From the NCBI GenBank assembly GCA_030156625.1, contig JASGMC010000002.1, forward strand, positions 1 to 55,395: a DNA stretch of 55,395 bases, in the 5' to 3' direction. The stretch comes from Methanoculleus sp. (lineage in GTDB: Archaea > Halobacteriota > Methanomicrobia > Methanomicrobiales > Methanoculleaceae). The notes beneath the pieces are model-generated. The model did no database searches, was not told where the DNA came from, and saw only the letters and a program-made list of their open reading frames with translations. Numbering within the stretch: position 1 is the stretch's first letter; each line of letters begins with the position of its first letter. This document shows positions 34,363-45,537 of this stretch, in pieces. Position numbers and translations under genes: made by a program.

Positions 34363-37300
34363 GTCACAGCGCATCAGAAAACCCGATAGGGATTGAAACG
34401 AGGAGAACATACGGATCGGCATTGCAGCAGATTCTCCGTCACAGCGCATCAGAAAACCCGATAGGGATTGAAACTAATCCCCTTCAGGGTCATGGTGGCT
34501 CCTGGTATGTCACAGCGCATCAGAAAACCCGATAGGGATTGAAACATCATACTCGAGGCCGCGCCAGATGACCGTTTCCGTCACAGCGCATCAGAAAACC
34601 CGATAGGGATTGAAACATAAACGACGCCCCGCTCCTCGAGATCCCGTGGGCGTCACAGCGCATCAGAAAACCCGATAGGGATTGAAACGTTGTTCTTGTC
34701 GGGGTAGTCGCTCCGGACCTCCCGTCACAGCGCATCAGAAAACCCGATAGGGATTGAAACAGGACTCCAAGAGCCCGCGGTTCAGCCCGGTCTACGGGTC
34801 ACAGCGCATCAGAAAACCCGATAGGGATTGAAACCTCTACGACTACGATCAGACCCGGGACCTCGTCCCGGTCACAGCGCATCAGAAAACCCGATAGGGA
34901 TTGAAACCCGGGGTGGACGTCGATCGTGACGTTCGGGGCGGTGTCACAGCGCATCAGAAAACCCGATAGGGATTGAAACTTACCGACGATCGCCTGATCG
35001 CTCTCGACGATATCGGTCACAGCGCATCAGAAAACCCGATAGGGATTGAAACCCCGGCGGGCAAGACCACAGAGTCCCGCCTCCTTTCCGAGTCACAGCG
35101 CATCAGAAAACCCGATAGGGATTGAAACTTCGGCGTCCGGCCATCAGAGGACCTGGGATACCTCGTCACAGCGCATCAGAAAACCCGATAGGGATTGAAA
35201 CCCGGCGCTCGGAAGTTATGAGGACTGGCGCCGCGTCGTCACAGCGCATCAGAAAACCCGATAGGGATTGAAACACATCTCCGAGTGGTTCCTCGTATGT
35301 TTATGATGGTCACAGCGCATCAGAAAACCCGATAGGGATTGAAACAGCTCTACAAGTTCTTGAGTCAGAACCGCGACTTCGGTCACAGCGCATCAGAAAA
35401 CCCGATAGGGATTGAAACCGATCTCCTTATGACTCCTCCGATCGTTTTCGTCGTGTCACAGCGCATCAGAAAACCCGATAGGGATTGAAACGGCGGGGAA
35501 GCGGGTCGCGGTGATCCTGCTGGCCCCGCGTCACAGCGCATCAGAAAACCCGATAGGGATTGAAACTCGGGAGCCCGCGGCCTTGAGTGCCCGGACTACG
35601 ATGTCACAGCGCATCAGAAAACCCGATAGGGATTGAAACTAGGGCTCCGTTTCCGCGCCCCACGATACTGTGCCGTCACAGCGCATCAGAAAACCCGATA
35701 GGGATTGAAACGGCCGACCGATGGCTCGACCGCACCCGGCGCAAGGCCGTCACAGCGCATCAGAAAACCCGATAGGGATTGAAACCAGGTGATCCGGGCG
35801 CTCTTCTCCTCTCCGAGTGAGTCACAGCGCATCAGAAAACCCGATAGGGATTGAAACCCGCCGAAGACGTGCTCGCAGGCGTGCGGCGGGGAGTCACAGC
35901 GCATCAGAAAACCCGATAGGGATTGAAACAACTCAAAAACGCAGATATACGGTAATCGGAAGGTCACAGCGCATCAGAAAACCCGATAGGGATTGAAACA
36001 GCCGGATCGATGCCCGGGCGGCAGACGGCGACGCGTCACAGCGCATCAGAAAACCCGATAGGGATTGAAACTTCGACGCCCGCGCCGTGCTGCCCGCCCG
36101 CGAGTATCGGTCACAGCGCATCAGAAAACCCGATAGGGATTGAAACTTTACGAGGTGCGCGTAGGCGGCGAGCATCTGCGACGGTCACAGCGCATCAGAA
36201 AACCCGATAGGGATTGAAACAAAACCCATGACTGCAACCATGATGGCCGGCACCTACGTCACAGCGCATCAGAAAACCCGATAGGGATTGAAACAGGGTG
36301 AGGGGGGCCATTACTGCACCTCCAGTGTCGTCACAGCGCATCAGAAAACCCGATAGGGATTGAAACTGATCGTGGCCGGGATCTCCATGGGGGTTTCGGT
36401 GGGTCACAGCGCATCAGAAAACCCGATAGGGATTGAAACCGGAACCCCGCCCACTCTGCGGCGAGGTCGAGCCCGCGTCACAGCGCATCAGAAAACCCGA
36501 TAGGGATTGAAACATGGCAGATATGGAGCCGGGCGGTGGAATCTGCCGCGTCACAGCGCATCAGAAAACCCGATAGGGATTGAAACCCCGCTGGAGCAGG
36601 TCGCCCCTGACTGGAAACCCCCCGTCACAGCGCATCAGAAAACCCGATAGGGATTGAAACCGCTTTCCGGGCGTCGAACGATCCGATCACGGTAAGTCAC
36701 AGCGCATCAGAAAACCCGATAGGGATTGAAACAGCAGCCATGACCCGCCTGATCCGCATCGAACTCTGCGACGTCACAGCGCATCAGAAAACCCGATAGG
36801 GATTGAAACTCGGCACGGGGCGGGAAGAAGACATCATCGCGTCGAAGTCACAGCGCATCAGAAAACCCGATAGGGATTGAAACTTCCGCCGAAACCGAGA
36901 GGACGCCCTGGCCGTGCTCCGGTCACAGCGCATCAGAAAACCCGATAGGGATTGAAACCCGCAGTCAGCTCTTCCAACTCTTCGGCGTAGTCCTCGTCAC
37001 AGCGCATCAGAAAACCCGATAGGGATTGAAACCAGGGGAACTCCTGCGTCGCCGGTGGCGGGGTCGGGTCACAGCGCATCAGAAAACCCGATAGGGATTG
37101 AAACCGGCACCAGATGCGCCACGATATCGTGCAGCGGACAGTCACAGCGCATCAGAAAACCCGATAGGGATTGAAACCGAGAAAGAGGAGTTTGACCGCT
37201 GGATGTCGTGCGAGTCACAGCGCATCAGAAAACCCGATAGGGATTGAAACAACTCGTTCGATACCGCGGAGAGGTCCAGCGAGTTGTCACAGCGCATCAG

Positions 37301-40300
37301 AAAACCCGATAGGGATTGAAACAAGAATAACCGGGCGGTCGGCGGAGCATCGTCGATCGTCACAGCGCATCAGAAAACCCGATAGGGATTGAAACCTGGT
37401 TTATCCCGGAATTATTCTCGGGAGTTGAAAAGGTCACAGCGCATCAGAAAACCCGATAGGGATTGAAACTGCTCGGCGACGTTGTGCGAGGCGATCACCG
37501 GGATGGTCACAGCGCATCAGAAAACCCGATAGGGATTGAAACAGGAGGCAGGCGCATGACCAACCCCTACATCCCTGCGTCACAGCGCATCAGAAAACCC
37601 GATAGGGATTGAAACGCGACGGTGTCGACGGTGCGGAGCACGCGGTTCAAGTCACAGCGCATCAGAAAACCCGATAGGGATTGAAACGCGACGCAGCACG
37701 CGGCCGGATCATCGCCCGCAAGGTCACAGCGCATCAGAAAACCCGATAGGGATTGAAACCGGTACTGGGTGCACCTCCGGTGGAAGACGGATGAGTCACA
37801 GCGCATCAGAAAACCCGATAGGGATTGAAACACCGGGCCAGGATCTCCCTGGCTTCCGTCGGCGTCGTCACAGCGCATCAGAAAACCCGATAGGGATTGA
37901 AACCTCAAGAACGTCCCGCTCGGGGACCTCATCCCTTATGTCACAGCGCATCAGAAAACCCGATAGGGATTGAAACTTTGTGAAGAGCGGGCGCGGCCGG
38001 TACTACTATATCGTCACAGCGCATCAGAAAACCCGATAGGGATTGAAACCCGACGGACGGGTATTGTATCCGGTACATCCCGGACGGTCACAGCGCATCA
38101 GAAAACCCGATAGGGATTGAAACGCAAAATCCGTCTTCGCACCGATCGTCTTGATCTCGTCACAGCGCATCAGAAAACCCGATAGGGATTGAAACCAGGG
38201 ACCTTCGCGGGCTCCGGGGTCCCGACATCCGTCACAGCGCATCAGAAAACCCGATAGGGATTGAAACTCAGCGCGCCGTTTATGGTGCGCCACTTGACCA
38301 GGAAGTCACAGCGCATCAGAAAACCCGATAGGGATTGAAACACGTCGATCTTCGAGGCGTCTGCCGGCAGGTCCAGGGTCACAGCGCATCAGAAAACCCG
38401 ATAGGGATTGAAACTGTATATTGCGAAATTAATCGTGATTATCCTACTAGGTCACAGCGCATCAGAAAACCCGATAGGGATTGAAACTTTGTTACACAAA
38501 AGAAAGGGTTTAATAAACTGTAAGTCACAGCGCATCAGAAAACCCGATAGGGATTGAAACGTTGGGTCGAGCGGATCGCAGGGCTTCTGGACGGCGTCAC
38601 AGCGCATCAGAAAACCCGATAGGGATTGAAACTCCCCGCCGACGTGGGTGGTCGACGTCGATGCGGCCGTCACAGCGCATCAGAAAACCCGATAGGGATT
38701 GAAACCAGTCCCGGGCGCACATGTCCCGGACGAGTTGGATGTCACAGCGCATCAGAAAACCCGATAGGGATTGAAACAACTCCTTGCGGGATTGTGGCGG
38801 GATTCCACGAGATGTCACAGCGCATCAGAAAACCCGATAGGGATTGAAACCTCTTCCGGCTCCGGCGGCACCCGCACCATCGATTACGTCACAGCGCATC
38901 AGAAAACCCGATAGGGATTGAAACCGAATCCAAACGATGCTGGAGTTATGGAGATCGTCCAGTCACAGCGCATCAGAAAACCCGATAGGGATTGAAACCC
39001 CCTATGAGCGGCAAGCCCCGGAACCTGATAGACAAGTCACAGCGCATCAGAAAACCCGATAGGGATTGAAACTCAACCGTCGCCCGCTCCCCAGCCTGGA
39101 TCGCCACGTCACAGCGCATCAGAAAACCCGATAGGGATTGAAACTGGATATACCTCGCTCATTCATAACGGCATCTAACAGTCACAGCGCATCAGAAAAC
39201 CCGATAGGGATTGAAACGTGATGACATGATTGTTAGATATCCCCGAGTAACACAAGTCACAGCGCATCAGAAAACCCGATAGGGATTGAAACGTGTCGAG
39301 GGTCTCCCCGGTCGCCTCATCTACAATGGTCACAGCGCATCAGAAAACCCGATAGGGATTGAAACCGAGAGAGGGGGGGGGACCAGGTCACCCGGGTCAA
39401 GTCACAGCGCATCAGAAAACCCGATAGGGATTGAAACAATAACTCCCCGAGTAGGGAACGTATTTCTGCCATCTCGTCACAGCGCATCAGAAAACCCGAT
39501 AGGGATTGAAACCGAACCGTGGAGTATCATCGGAAACATTCCATTTGTCACAGCGCATCAGAAAACCCGATAGGGATTGAAACTCTCGGCAAGGAGTATG
39601 TCGACTGCCCCCGGACGAAGTCACAGCGCATCAGAAAACCCGATAGGGATTGAAACGTAGTAGTCTCGTTGTTAAGAGGTGCATGATGACGTTAGTCACA
39701 GCGCATCAGAAAACCCGATAGGGATTGAAACGGGCGGTGCTTGGCGTCGTTATCGGACTCATCCCGGTCTGTCACAGCGCATCAGAAAACCCGATAGGGA
39801 TTGAAACTGGAAATAAGGCACCTTGTTCCGTCGTCACGTTTAAAGTCACAGCGCATCAGAAAACCCGATAGGGATTGAAACTAGGAGTATGCCGTGTAGT
39901 AGGCGTACAGCTCGTCGGTCACAGCGCATCAGAAAACCCGATAGGGATTGAAACATGATGGATGATTGGTAGCCATATTTTCCCGGGGCGGCGTCACAGC
40001 GCATCAGAAAACCCGATAGGGATTGAAACACGCGAATAACGTAAGTCACGTAATTTTTCGAATACCGTCACAGCGCATCAGAAAACCCGATAGGGATTGA
40101 AACGAGTGTTTCGGAAAGTGGTGGGGCGAGCAGCAGGGGTCACAGCGCATCAGAAAACCCGATAGGGATTGAAACCTCTCCGATAGCGACACATCAGACG
40201 CCAGCGGCAGTCACAGCGCATCAGAAAACCCGATAGGGATTGAAACAACCCGTCCTACGCCGGGCTGGTTTTTCCGTTTCCGTCACAGCGCATCAGAAAA

Positions 40301-42004
40301 CCCGATAGGGATTGAAACTTGCCCGGGTCGGAGCACGACCTTGTGCTCTGCGGAGGTCACAGCGCATCAGAAAACCCGATAGGGATTGAAACGGTAAACG
40401 ATAGGAGGATCGGCCGCCGCTCATGCGTCACAGCGCATCAGAAAACCCGATAGGGATTGAAACATATAGATTCGAATTCCAACTATATAGAGGCTATTGT
40501 TGTCACAGCGCATCAGAAAACCCGATAGGGATTGAAACTGATCTCGCGGAGAATATCGAGATCATCGAATTCGAAGTCACAGCGCATCAGAAAACCCGAT
40601 AGGGATTGAAACCTGATCGTTTTCTCCATATGAGCGATCCGATCTTCACCGTCACAGCGCATCAGAAAACCCGATAGGGATTGAAACATAGTATGAGGAT
40701 CCGACTTATTGACATTGACAGCGTCACAGCGCATCAGAAAACCCGATAGGGATTGAAACTAGGTCAATGCCCCACCTCCGGCCGGTCGCGGATGTGTCAC
40801 AGCGCATCAGAAAACCCGATAGGGATTGAAACCATTGAACCGAGAACCCGACCACGCCGACGCAGGGTCACAGCGCATCAGAAAACCCGATAGGGATTGA
40901 AACTACGGTAATGTCGTAGTACTGCCGGAGCCCTATGTGTCACAGCGCATCAGAAAACCCGATAGGGATTGAAACCGGTATCCGGTTCACAAACATGATG
41001 ATGCTCCTGGTCACAGCGCATCAGAAAACCCGATAGGGATTGAAACTCATTATCGTGCGCTCCATCAGACACCGTAAAAATGTCACAGCGCATCAGAAAA
41101 CCCGATAGGGATTGAAACACCTACCGATTTGAACGGAGGAGATTACGTTGAGTCGCGTCACAGCGCATCAGAAAACCCGATAGGGATTGAAACATCATCA
41201 GGCGCGGGGTCTCGTCGCCGTCATCGCGGTCACAGCGCATCAGAAAACCCGATAGGGATTGAAACCCGGCACGGGCAGTCTGGTTCGCGAACGGGAACAA
41301 TGTCACAGCGCATCAGAAAACCCGATAGGGATTGAAACGGTGGATTGGTGCAGCGCCCGGACCACCTGCGCTTTGTAGTCACAGCGCATCAGAAAACCCG
41401 ATAGGGATTGAAACACGACGAGTGATCGCCGGGCCAACATCCCCGCTTCAGTCACAGCGCATCAGAAAACCCGATAGGGATTGAAACGAGCGAGTGGTCG
41501 CTCTCCATCGGGTCCGCGCTCGAGTCACAGCGCATCAGAAAACCCGATAGGGATTGAAACCCGGCGGAACTCCCGCAGCGGCTCCCGAACAGACCCCGTC
41601 ACAGCGCATCAGAAAACCCGATAGGGATTGAAACGAGGGGTTCGCGTTGAACCCGCCGTCCAGGAAGTCGGGTCACAGCGCATCAGAAAACCCGATAGGG
41701 ATTGAAACGAGGGATCATTCCAGGCAATCCCAGCAGCCATCAGGCGGTCACAGCGCATCAGAAAACCCGATAGGGATTGAAACTTATTGTAGTGGGTGCA
41801 ATCAAGGAACATACTCTTGTCACAGCGCATCAGAAAACCCGATAGGGATTGAAACTCGGTTAACGTCATTTATTAAACCGAAGTTAGGCGGGAGTCACAG
41901 CGCATCAGAAAACCCGATAGGGATTGAAACGGGAGCAGGAGCGTCCCGATCTCCACCCCGAGTTCCGGTCACAGCGCATCAGAAAACCCGATAGGGATTG
42001 AAAC
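34363..42004 (+). CRISPR. Type I-D CRISPR array, 105 repeats and 104 spacers
   Basis: By reading each unit I count 105 copies of a 37-nt repeat that begins GTCACAGCGCATC and ends GATAGGGATTGAAAC. Spacers are 33-40 nt, mostly 35-37. Every repeat I read appears identical, including the last one at 41968-42004, with no decayed terminal repeat. The ATTGAAAC end is the standard 5' handle after Cas6 cutting, so crRNAs are made from the + strand. Many short frames on the reverse strand contain FQSLSGFLMRCD; they are translations of the repeat, not genes. Spacers are mostly GC-rich; AT-rich ones are commoner from about 38400 onwards. No cas gene follows; 89 bp of trailer separate the array from nth. 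Confidence 0.98.
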
Positions 42005-42093
42005 ATGGCCACTATCCGGCGCATGGGAAAATCCATCACCAACCGAAAACAGCGGGAGGTACCCGGCAACCATCCCCCTGACGGTCGGCCCCC

Positions 42094-42750
42094 TCATTTC
42101 TCCCCGCCCCGCAGCTCCCGGTAATACCGGCAGAGGTCCGCGACGAGGCACTCCTCGTGCTTCGGGTTCTGTGCCGTGCAGACGGCGCGCCCGTGGCGGA
42201 TGAGGAGGTAGTTGATGTCCCGCCAGGCCTCCTCCGGGAAGAGGGCGACGAGGTCGCGCTCGATGATCTCGGGGTTCGTGCTCTCGGTGAACCCCAGCCT
42301 CTTCGAGACCCGGCGGACATGGGTGTCGACCGCGATGCCGACGTTGATGTCGAACGCGTGGGAGAGGACGATGTTCGCGGTCTTCCTCCCCACCCCGGGG
42401 AGCGTTTGCAGTTCCTCCATCGTCCGCGGGACCTCGCCGCCGAAGTCGGCGACGAGCTTCCTCGCCGTCCCGACGATGTAGCGGGCCTTGGCGTGGTGAA
42501 AGCCGATGGTTCTGATGAACGGCTCCACCTCCTCGGGCTCCGCGCGGGCCAGCGCCTCCGGCGTCGGGTAGCGGGCGAAGAGGGCGTCGCGGACGGCGTT
42601 GACGGCGCGGTCGGTCGTCTGCGCGGAGAGGATGGTGAGGATCAGCGCTTCATACGGGTTAGAGAAGTCGATAAAGTGACGCCTGTCGTCGACGACGGGA
42701 TACTCCGCAAGAAGACGGCGGTAGACCTCGCAGGCGATCTTACGGTTCAT
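42094..42750 (-). CDS. nth: Endonuclease III (DNA glycosylase/AP lyase)
   Basis: 218 aa. It removes oxidised pyrimidines in base-excision repair. Seen: ILSAQTTDRAVN, the helix-hairpin-helix LPGVGRKTANIVLSHAF with the catalytic Lys, and the catalytic Asp in VDTHVRRVSKRLGF. The [4Fe-4S] loop normally reads C-x6-C-x2-C-x5-C; here it is C-TAQNPK-H-EE-C-LVADL-C, with His (codon CAC) in place of the second Cys. The ATG at 42750 lies only 6 nt after the 3' end of tRNA-Pro on the same strand; the frame's apparent extension upstream is tRNA sequence. Confidence 0.93.
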   Translation of the reverse strand: MNRKIACEVYRRLLAEYPVVDDRRHFIDFSNPYEALILTILSAQTTDRAVNAVRDALFARYPTPEALARAEPEEVEPFIRTIGFHHAKARYIVGTARKLVADFGGEVPRTMEELQTLPGVGRKTANIVLSHAFDINVGIAVDTHVRRVSKRLGFTESTNPEIIERDLVALFPEEAWRDINYLLIRHGRAVCTAQNPKHEECLVADLCRYYRELRGGEK

Positions 42751-42756
42751 AACTGA

Positions 42757-42831
42757 TGGGGCAGGGCAGATTCGAACTGCCGTCAAAGCGTCCCAAACGC
42801 TCTAGGATGGACCAGGCTACCCTACTGCCCC
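42757..42831 (-). tRNA. tRNA-Pro (anticodon TGG)
   Basis: Reverse strand, 75 nt. The acceptor stem is GGGGCAG/CTGCCCC with discriminator A. The anticodon arm is GAGCG-TTTGGGA-CGCTT, placing TGG at positions 34-36. The T arm has GGCAG-TTCGAAT-CTGCC. CCA is not encoded. nth begins 6 nt downstream. Confidence 0.95.
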
Positions 42832-42886
42832 TGTACCTGCATACGTTGGGAATCCAGGCAAAAATAGTTGCCGATGAGGGAGGGGT

Positions 42887-43591
42887 TCAGGACGGCAGGG
42901 GATTCAAACCCGCTTTGCAGACGACGGTGCCGACGAACGCACCCCCCACGATCGCCCGGTAGAGGTTCTCCGGGTCGCGGCCGTCAAGCACCAGAAGCGG
43001 GATGCCGGACCGTTCGATCACCTTTCCGGCCACGATGTCGAGCACGGTGTTCGCGCCCGCATCCATCCTCGCCCCGGTGATGATATCGAGGAGTTCCTGC
43101 GGGGTGAGGCGCTCGTGCTTCACCGCGCCGGCATCCTTCTTCGGGTCGGCGCTGTAGATCCCGTTGACCGACGTGGCGTTGATGAGAAGGTCGGCACCGA
43201 CGCTCTCGGCGAGAACCGCAGATACCGCATCGGTCGTCTGCGCCGGGGTGATGCCGCCCATGACGACGATCTTTCCGGTCTGTGCGAACTCCTGCGCCTC
43301 CGTGTAACTCTCCGCAACGCGCGGATAGACTGCATCCCCGAGTCCGGCGATGAGAAGACGCGCGTTCAGCCGTGTCACCATGATACCGAGCTCATCCGCC
43401 GCCGCCTCCCCGACGCCGAGATCGCGGGCGACCCCGATATACCGGCGTGCCTCCCCGCCGCCGCCGACGACGACGAAAATCCGGCACTTCCCGGCTATCT
43501 TTTTCAGAACAGACACATATCGAGCGATATTGTTCGATTCAAGCGAAGGAACCAGAACCGAGCCGCCCAGAGAAATTACGATCTTCTTCAT
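42887..43591 (-). CDS. pyrH: Uridylate kinase (archaeal type)
   Basis: 234 aa, amino-acid-kinase fold that phosphorylates UMP in pyrimidine synthesis. Motifs: MKKIVISLGGSVLVP (glycine-rich start), FVVVGGGGEARRYI near residue 40, TRLNARLL near 75, GKIVVMGGITPAQTTDAVSAVLAE near 110, and INATSVNGIYSADPKKD near 140 (substrate/metal binding). Length is normal for the archaeal family. The ATG at 43591 follows GGGTGGG and gives the conserved start; the ATG 9 bases earlier is less likely. Confidence 0.93.
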   Translation of the reverse strand: MKKIVISLGGSVLVPSLESNNIARYVSVLKKIAGKCRIFVVVGGGGEARRYIGVARDLGVGEAAADELGIMVTRLNARLLIAGLGDAVYPRVAESYTEAQEFAQTGKIVVMGGITPAQTTDAVSAVLAESVGADLLINATSVNGIYSADPKKDAGAVKHERLTPQELLDIITGARMDAGANTVLDIVAGKVIERSGIPLLVLDGRDPENLYRAIVGGAFVGTVVCKAGLNPLPS

Positions 43592-43638
43592 CCCACCCAA
43601 TTATTATCCCCAATATCACTCATATACCTGTTGTGAAG

Positions 43639-43788
43639 ATGCTGCACTGCCCTGCATGCAACTCTACGGATGTCTGGGCGGTTACCGGAGGATATACCGG
43701 CTGTGTCTACCGGTGCAAGCGTTGCGGCTACCGCGGAGCGCTGGTCGTCGAGTACGATGAAGAAGACGGGAAACGGAGTGAGCGGTAG
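43639..43788 (+). CDS. Small zinc-ribbon protein
   Basis: 49 aa (51 from the GTG at 43633). Two C-x2-C pairs, HCPACNSTDVW and YRCKRCGYRGALV, form a zinc ribbon of the kind found in transcription and ribosome-associated mini-proteins. It ends in an acidic, basic tail (EYDEEDGKRSER). Divergent from pyrH across about 45 bp with CATATACC as a possible promoter. It ends 52 bp before amrS. Confidence 0.7.
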   Translation: MLHCPACNSTDVWAVTGGYTGCVYRCKRCGYRGALVVEYDEEDGKRSER

Positions 43789-43840
43789 CGCATCCGCACC
43801 ACAATCATAAATATCATGGTCCCCCTCACCCGGTGATCAT

Positions 43841-44854
43841 ATGCACGAGGCGCGACTCTACCAGAAACTGGAGGACAACACCGTCCGCTGCTCGCTCTGC
43901 GCTCACCGGTGCACCATCAAAGAAGGCAGACAGGGTGTCTGCGGCGTCCGCATCAACCGCGGCGGCACGCTGTATGCCGCCACATTCGGCAAGGTCATCG
44001 CCGAAGCGGTCGATCCCATCGAGAAGAAGCCGCTCTTCCATTTCCTGCCCGGAACGCTCTCCTATTCGCTCGGGACCATCGGATGCAACTTCCACTGCGA
44101 GCACTGCCAGAACTGGCACATCTCCCAGCAGACGCTGGAGATGGAGTCGCTCAGGGACATCAGCCCGGAGCAGGGTGTAGAACGGGCGATTCAGTCCGGT
44201 TCCGCAAGCATCGCCTGGACGTATAACGAGCCCGCCATCTGGCACGAGTACCCGCTTGCAATGGGGACGCTGGCGCGCGAAAAAGGTCTCGGGACCGTCT
44301 ACGTCACGAACGGCTACATCACCGAAGAGGGACTCAACGAGCTCGCGGGAATGCTCAACGCCTTCCGCGTCGACATCAAATCGTTCTCCGACACCTTTTA
44401 CCGGAAGGTCTGCGGGGGACGGCTGCAGCCGGTCCTCGACGCGACGGCGCTTGCAAAGGAGCTCGGGATGCACATCGAGACGGTCACGCTGGTCATCCCG
44501 GGGCAGAACGACTCGCTGGAAGAGATGGAGGCGCTCATCCGGTGGGTGCTCGAGAACCTCGGCCCCGACACCCCGATGCACTTCACCCGGTTCCACCCCG
44601 AATACCGGATGCGGGAGACGAGGCCGACCGGGATCAGGACTCTGGAGAAGATCTACGAACGGGCAAAAGAACTCGGGATCCACTACCCGTATCTCGGCAA
44701 CGTCGGAGGCCACCCCTACGAGAACACCTACTGTCCCGCCTGCGGCAGCCCCGTCATCGAACGGTCGGGCTACGCCGTCAGGATAACGGGGCTTGACGAC
44801 CATACCTGCACGGAATGCGGCGGGCGCATCGAGTATGTCTCGGAGATCAGGTGA
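43841..44854 (+). CDS. amrS: AmmeMemoRadiSam system radical SAM enzyme
   Basis: 337 aa. The first 25 residues hold a Cys-rich segment (CSLCAHRCTIKEGRQGVCGVR) typical of AmrS. The radical SAM cluster motif is CNFHCEHC near residue 86, followed by QNWHISQ. NEPAIW, YVTNGYIT and VDIKSFSDTFYRKVCGG are family hallmarks. A second Cys-pair zinc region is at the end (CPACGSPVIERSG, CTECGGRI). Partners named AmmeMemo are not visible here, so the substrate is unknown. GGTGAT lies ahead of the ATG. The next gene overlaps its 3' end. Confidence 0.9.
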   Translation: MHEARLYQKLEDNTVRCSLCAHRCTIKEGRQGVCGVRINRGGTLYAATFGKVIAEAVDPIEKKPLFHFLPGTLSYSLGTIGCNFHCEHCQNWHISQQTLEMESLRDISPEQGVERAIQSGSASIAWTYNEPAIWHEYPLAMGTLAREKGLGTVYVTNGYITEEGLNELAGMLNAFRVDIKSFSDTFYRKVCGGRLQPVLDATALAKELGMHIETVTLVIPGQNDSLEEMEALIRWVLENLGPDTPMHFTRFHPEYRMRETRPTGIRTLEKIYERAKELGIHYPYLGNVGGHPYENTYCPACGSPVIERSGYAVRITGLDDHTCTECGGRIEYVSEIR

Positions 44855-45329
44855 ACGCCAAAGGTTCCTGACCGACAGGATGCTCGGGACGCTCACCCGC
44901 TACCTCCGGTTCATGGGCTACGACACCATGAGCGCAAACAGCCTCTCCCCGGGGAGCAGCCGGGAAGACACGCTCCTCCTCGAGATCGCCGCTCAGGACG
45001 GCCGGTTTCTGTTGACCCGGGACCGCGAACTCGCACGGCGGGGCGGTGAGCAGGCGATCTACATCGCGTCCGAAGAGATCATGGCCCAGATCCGGCAGGT
45101 TGCCGACCTCGGGCTCATCGAGCCCGAGATCCGGATGAGCCGCTGTTCGCTCTGCAACACGCGCCTCCGGCCGGCTACCGCACGGGAGATCCGGGAGACA
45201 CATTACGCTCCGCGGTCGAGACGAGGGAAGGAGTTCTCGTGGTGCCCCGCGTGCAGGAAACTCTACTGGATGGGTTCGCACAGCACCAGCCTTGAGCGGC
45301 GCCTCAAAGAGATGCGCTCCTCCCCCTGA
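44835..45329 (+). CDS. Mut7-C (DUF82) PIN-like RNase domain protein with zinc ribbon
   Basis: 164 aa. Mut7-C domain: RFLTDRMLGTLTRYLRFMGYDT at the start, LLEIAAQDGRFLLTRDRELARRGG in the middle with likely acidic metal ligands (Asp in LTDRML and in LTRDREL). The C-terminal zinc ribbon is RCSLCNTRLRP and SWCPACRKLYW. The family is predicted to be an RNase related to PIN toxins but is usually stand-alone. The only sensible start, ATG 44835, lies 20 nt inside amrS in another frame; no ATG, GTG or TTG occurs between there and the conserved region. Confidence 0.8.
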   Translation: MSRRSGERQRFLTDRMLGTLTRYLRFMGYDTMSANSLSPGSSREDTLLLEIAAQDGRFLLTRDRELARRGGEQAIYIASEEIMAQIRQVADLGLIEPEIRMSRCSLCNTRLRPATAREIRETHYAPRSRRGKEFSWCPACRKLYWMGSHSTSLERRLKEMRSSP

Positions 45330-45384
45330 CCGGCCGCCTGCCGTATCCCCTCCGCAGAATTACGGAAAAACTCCTTTTCAGACA

Positions 45385-45416
45385 TTTCCTGGAGAATCCA
45401 GGAAAGGTATATCTAC
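45385..45416 (+). promoter_or_regulatory. Palindrome abutting a TATA box upstream of the glycosyltransferase
   Basis: TTTCCTGG-AGAAT-CCAGGAAA (45385-45405), perfect 8-bp arms, is followed directly by GGTATATCTAC, a TATA-like box. A site in this position would block or recruit TBP/TFB. The predicted start near 45435 leaves a leader of about 100 nt containing a 10-bp hairpin (45441-45450 with 45475-45484). Nothing else is seen in 45330-45537. Confidence 0.5.
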
Positions 45417-45537
45417 TTTCAGGGGATATGAAGCGCGACGGCTGCAGGCCGGTCGATCCGATCCTTTTCGTCCGGGCCTGCAGCGGGACTTCGTGCATGA
45501 ACCGGCGGAGCCGGGGCAATCTGTCAGGGAGAACAAT

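Noticed and set aside
34547-41994. Many 60-120 aa reading frames across the array
   Set aside because: They repeat FQSLSGFLMRCD or HSASENPIGIET, which are translations of the CRISPR repeat; interrupted by unrelated spacers.
44835-45329. Mut7-C protein as toxin of a toxin-antitoxin pair
   Set aside because: No small antitoxin-like gene is adjacent; it overlaps amrS instead.
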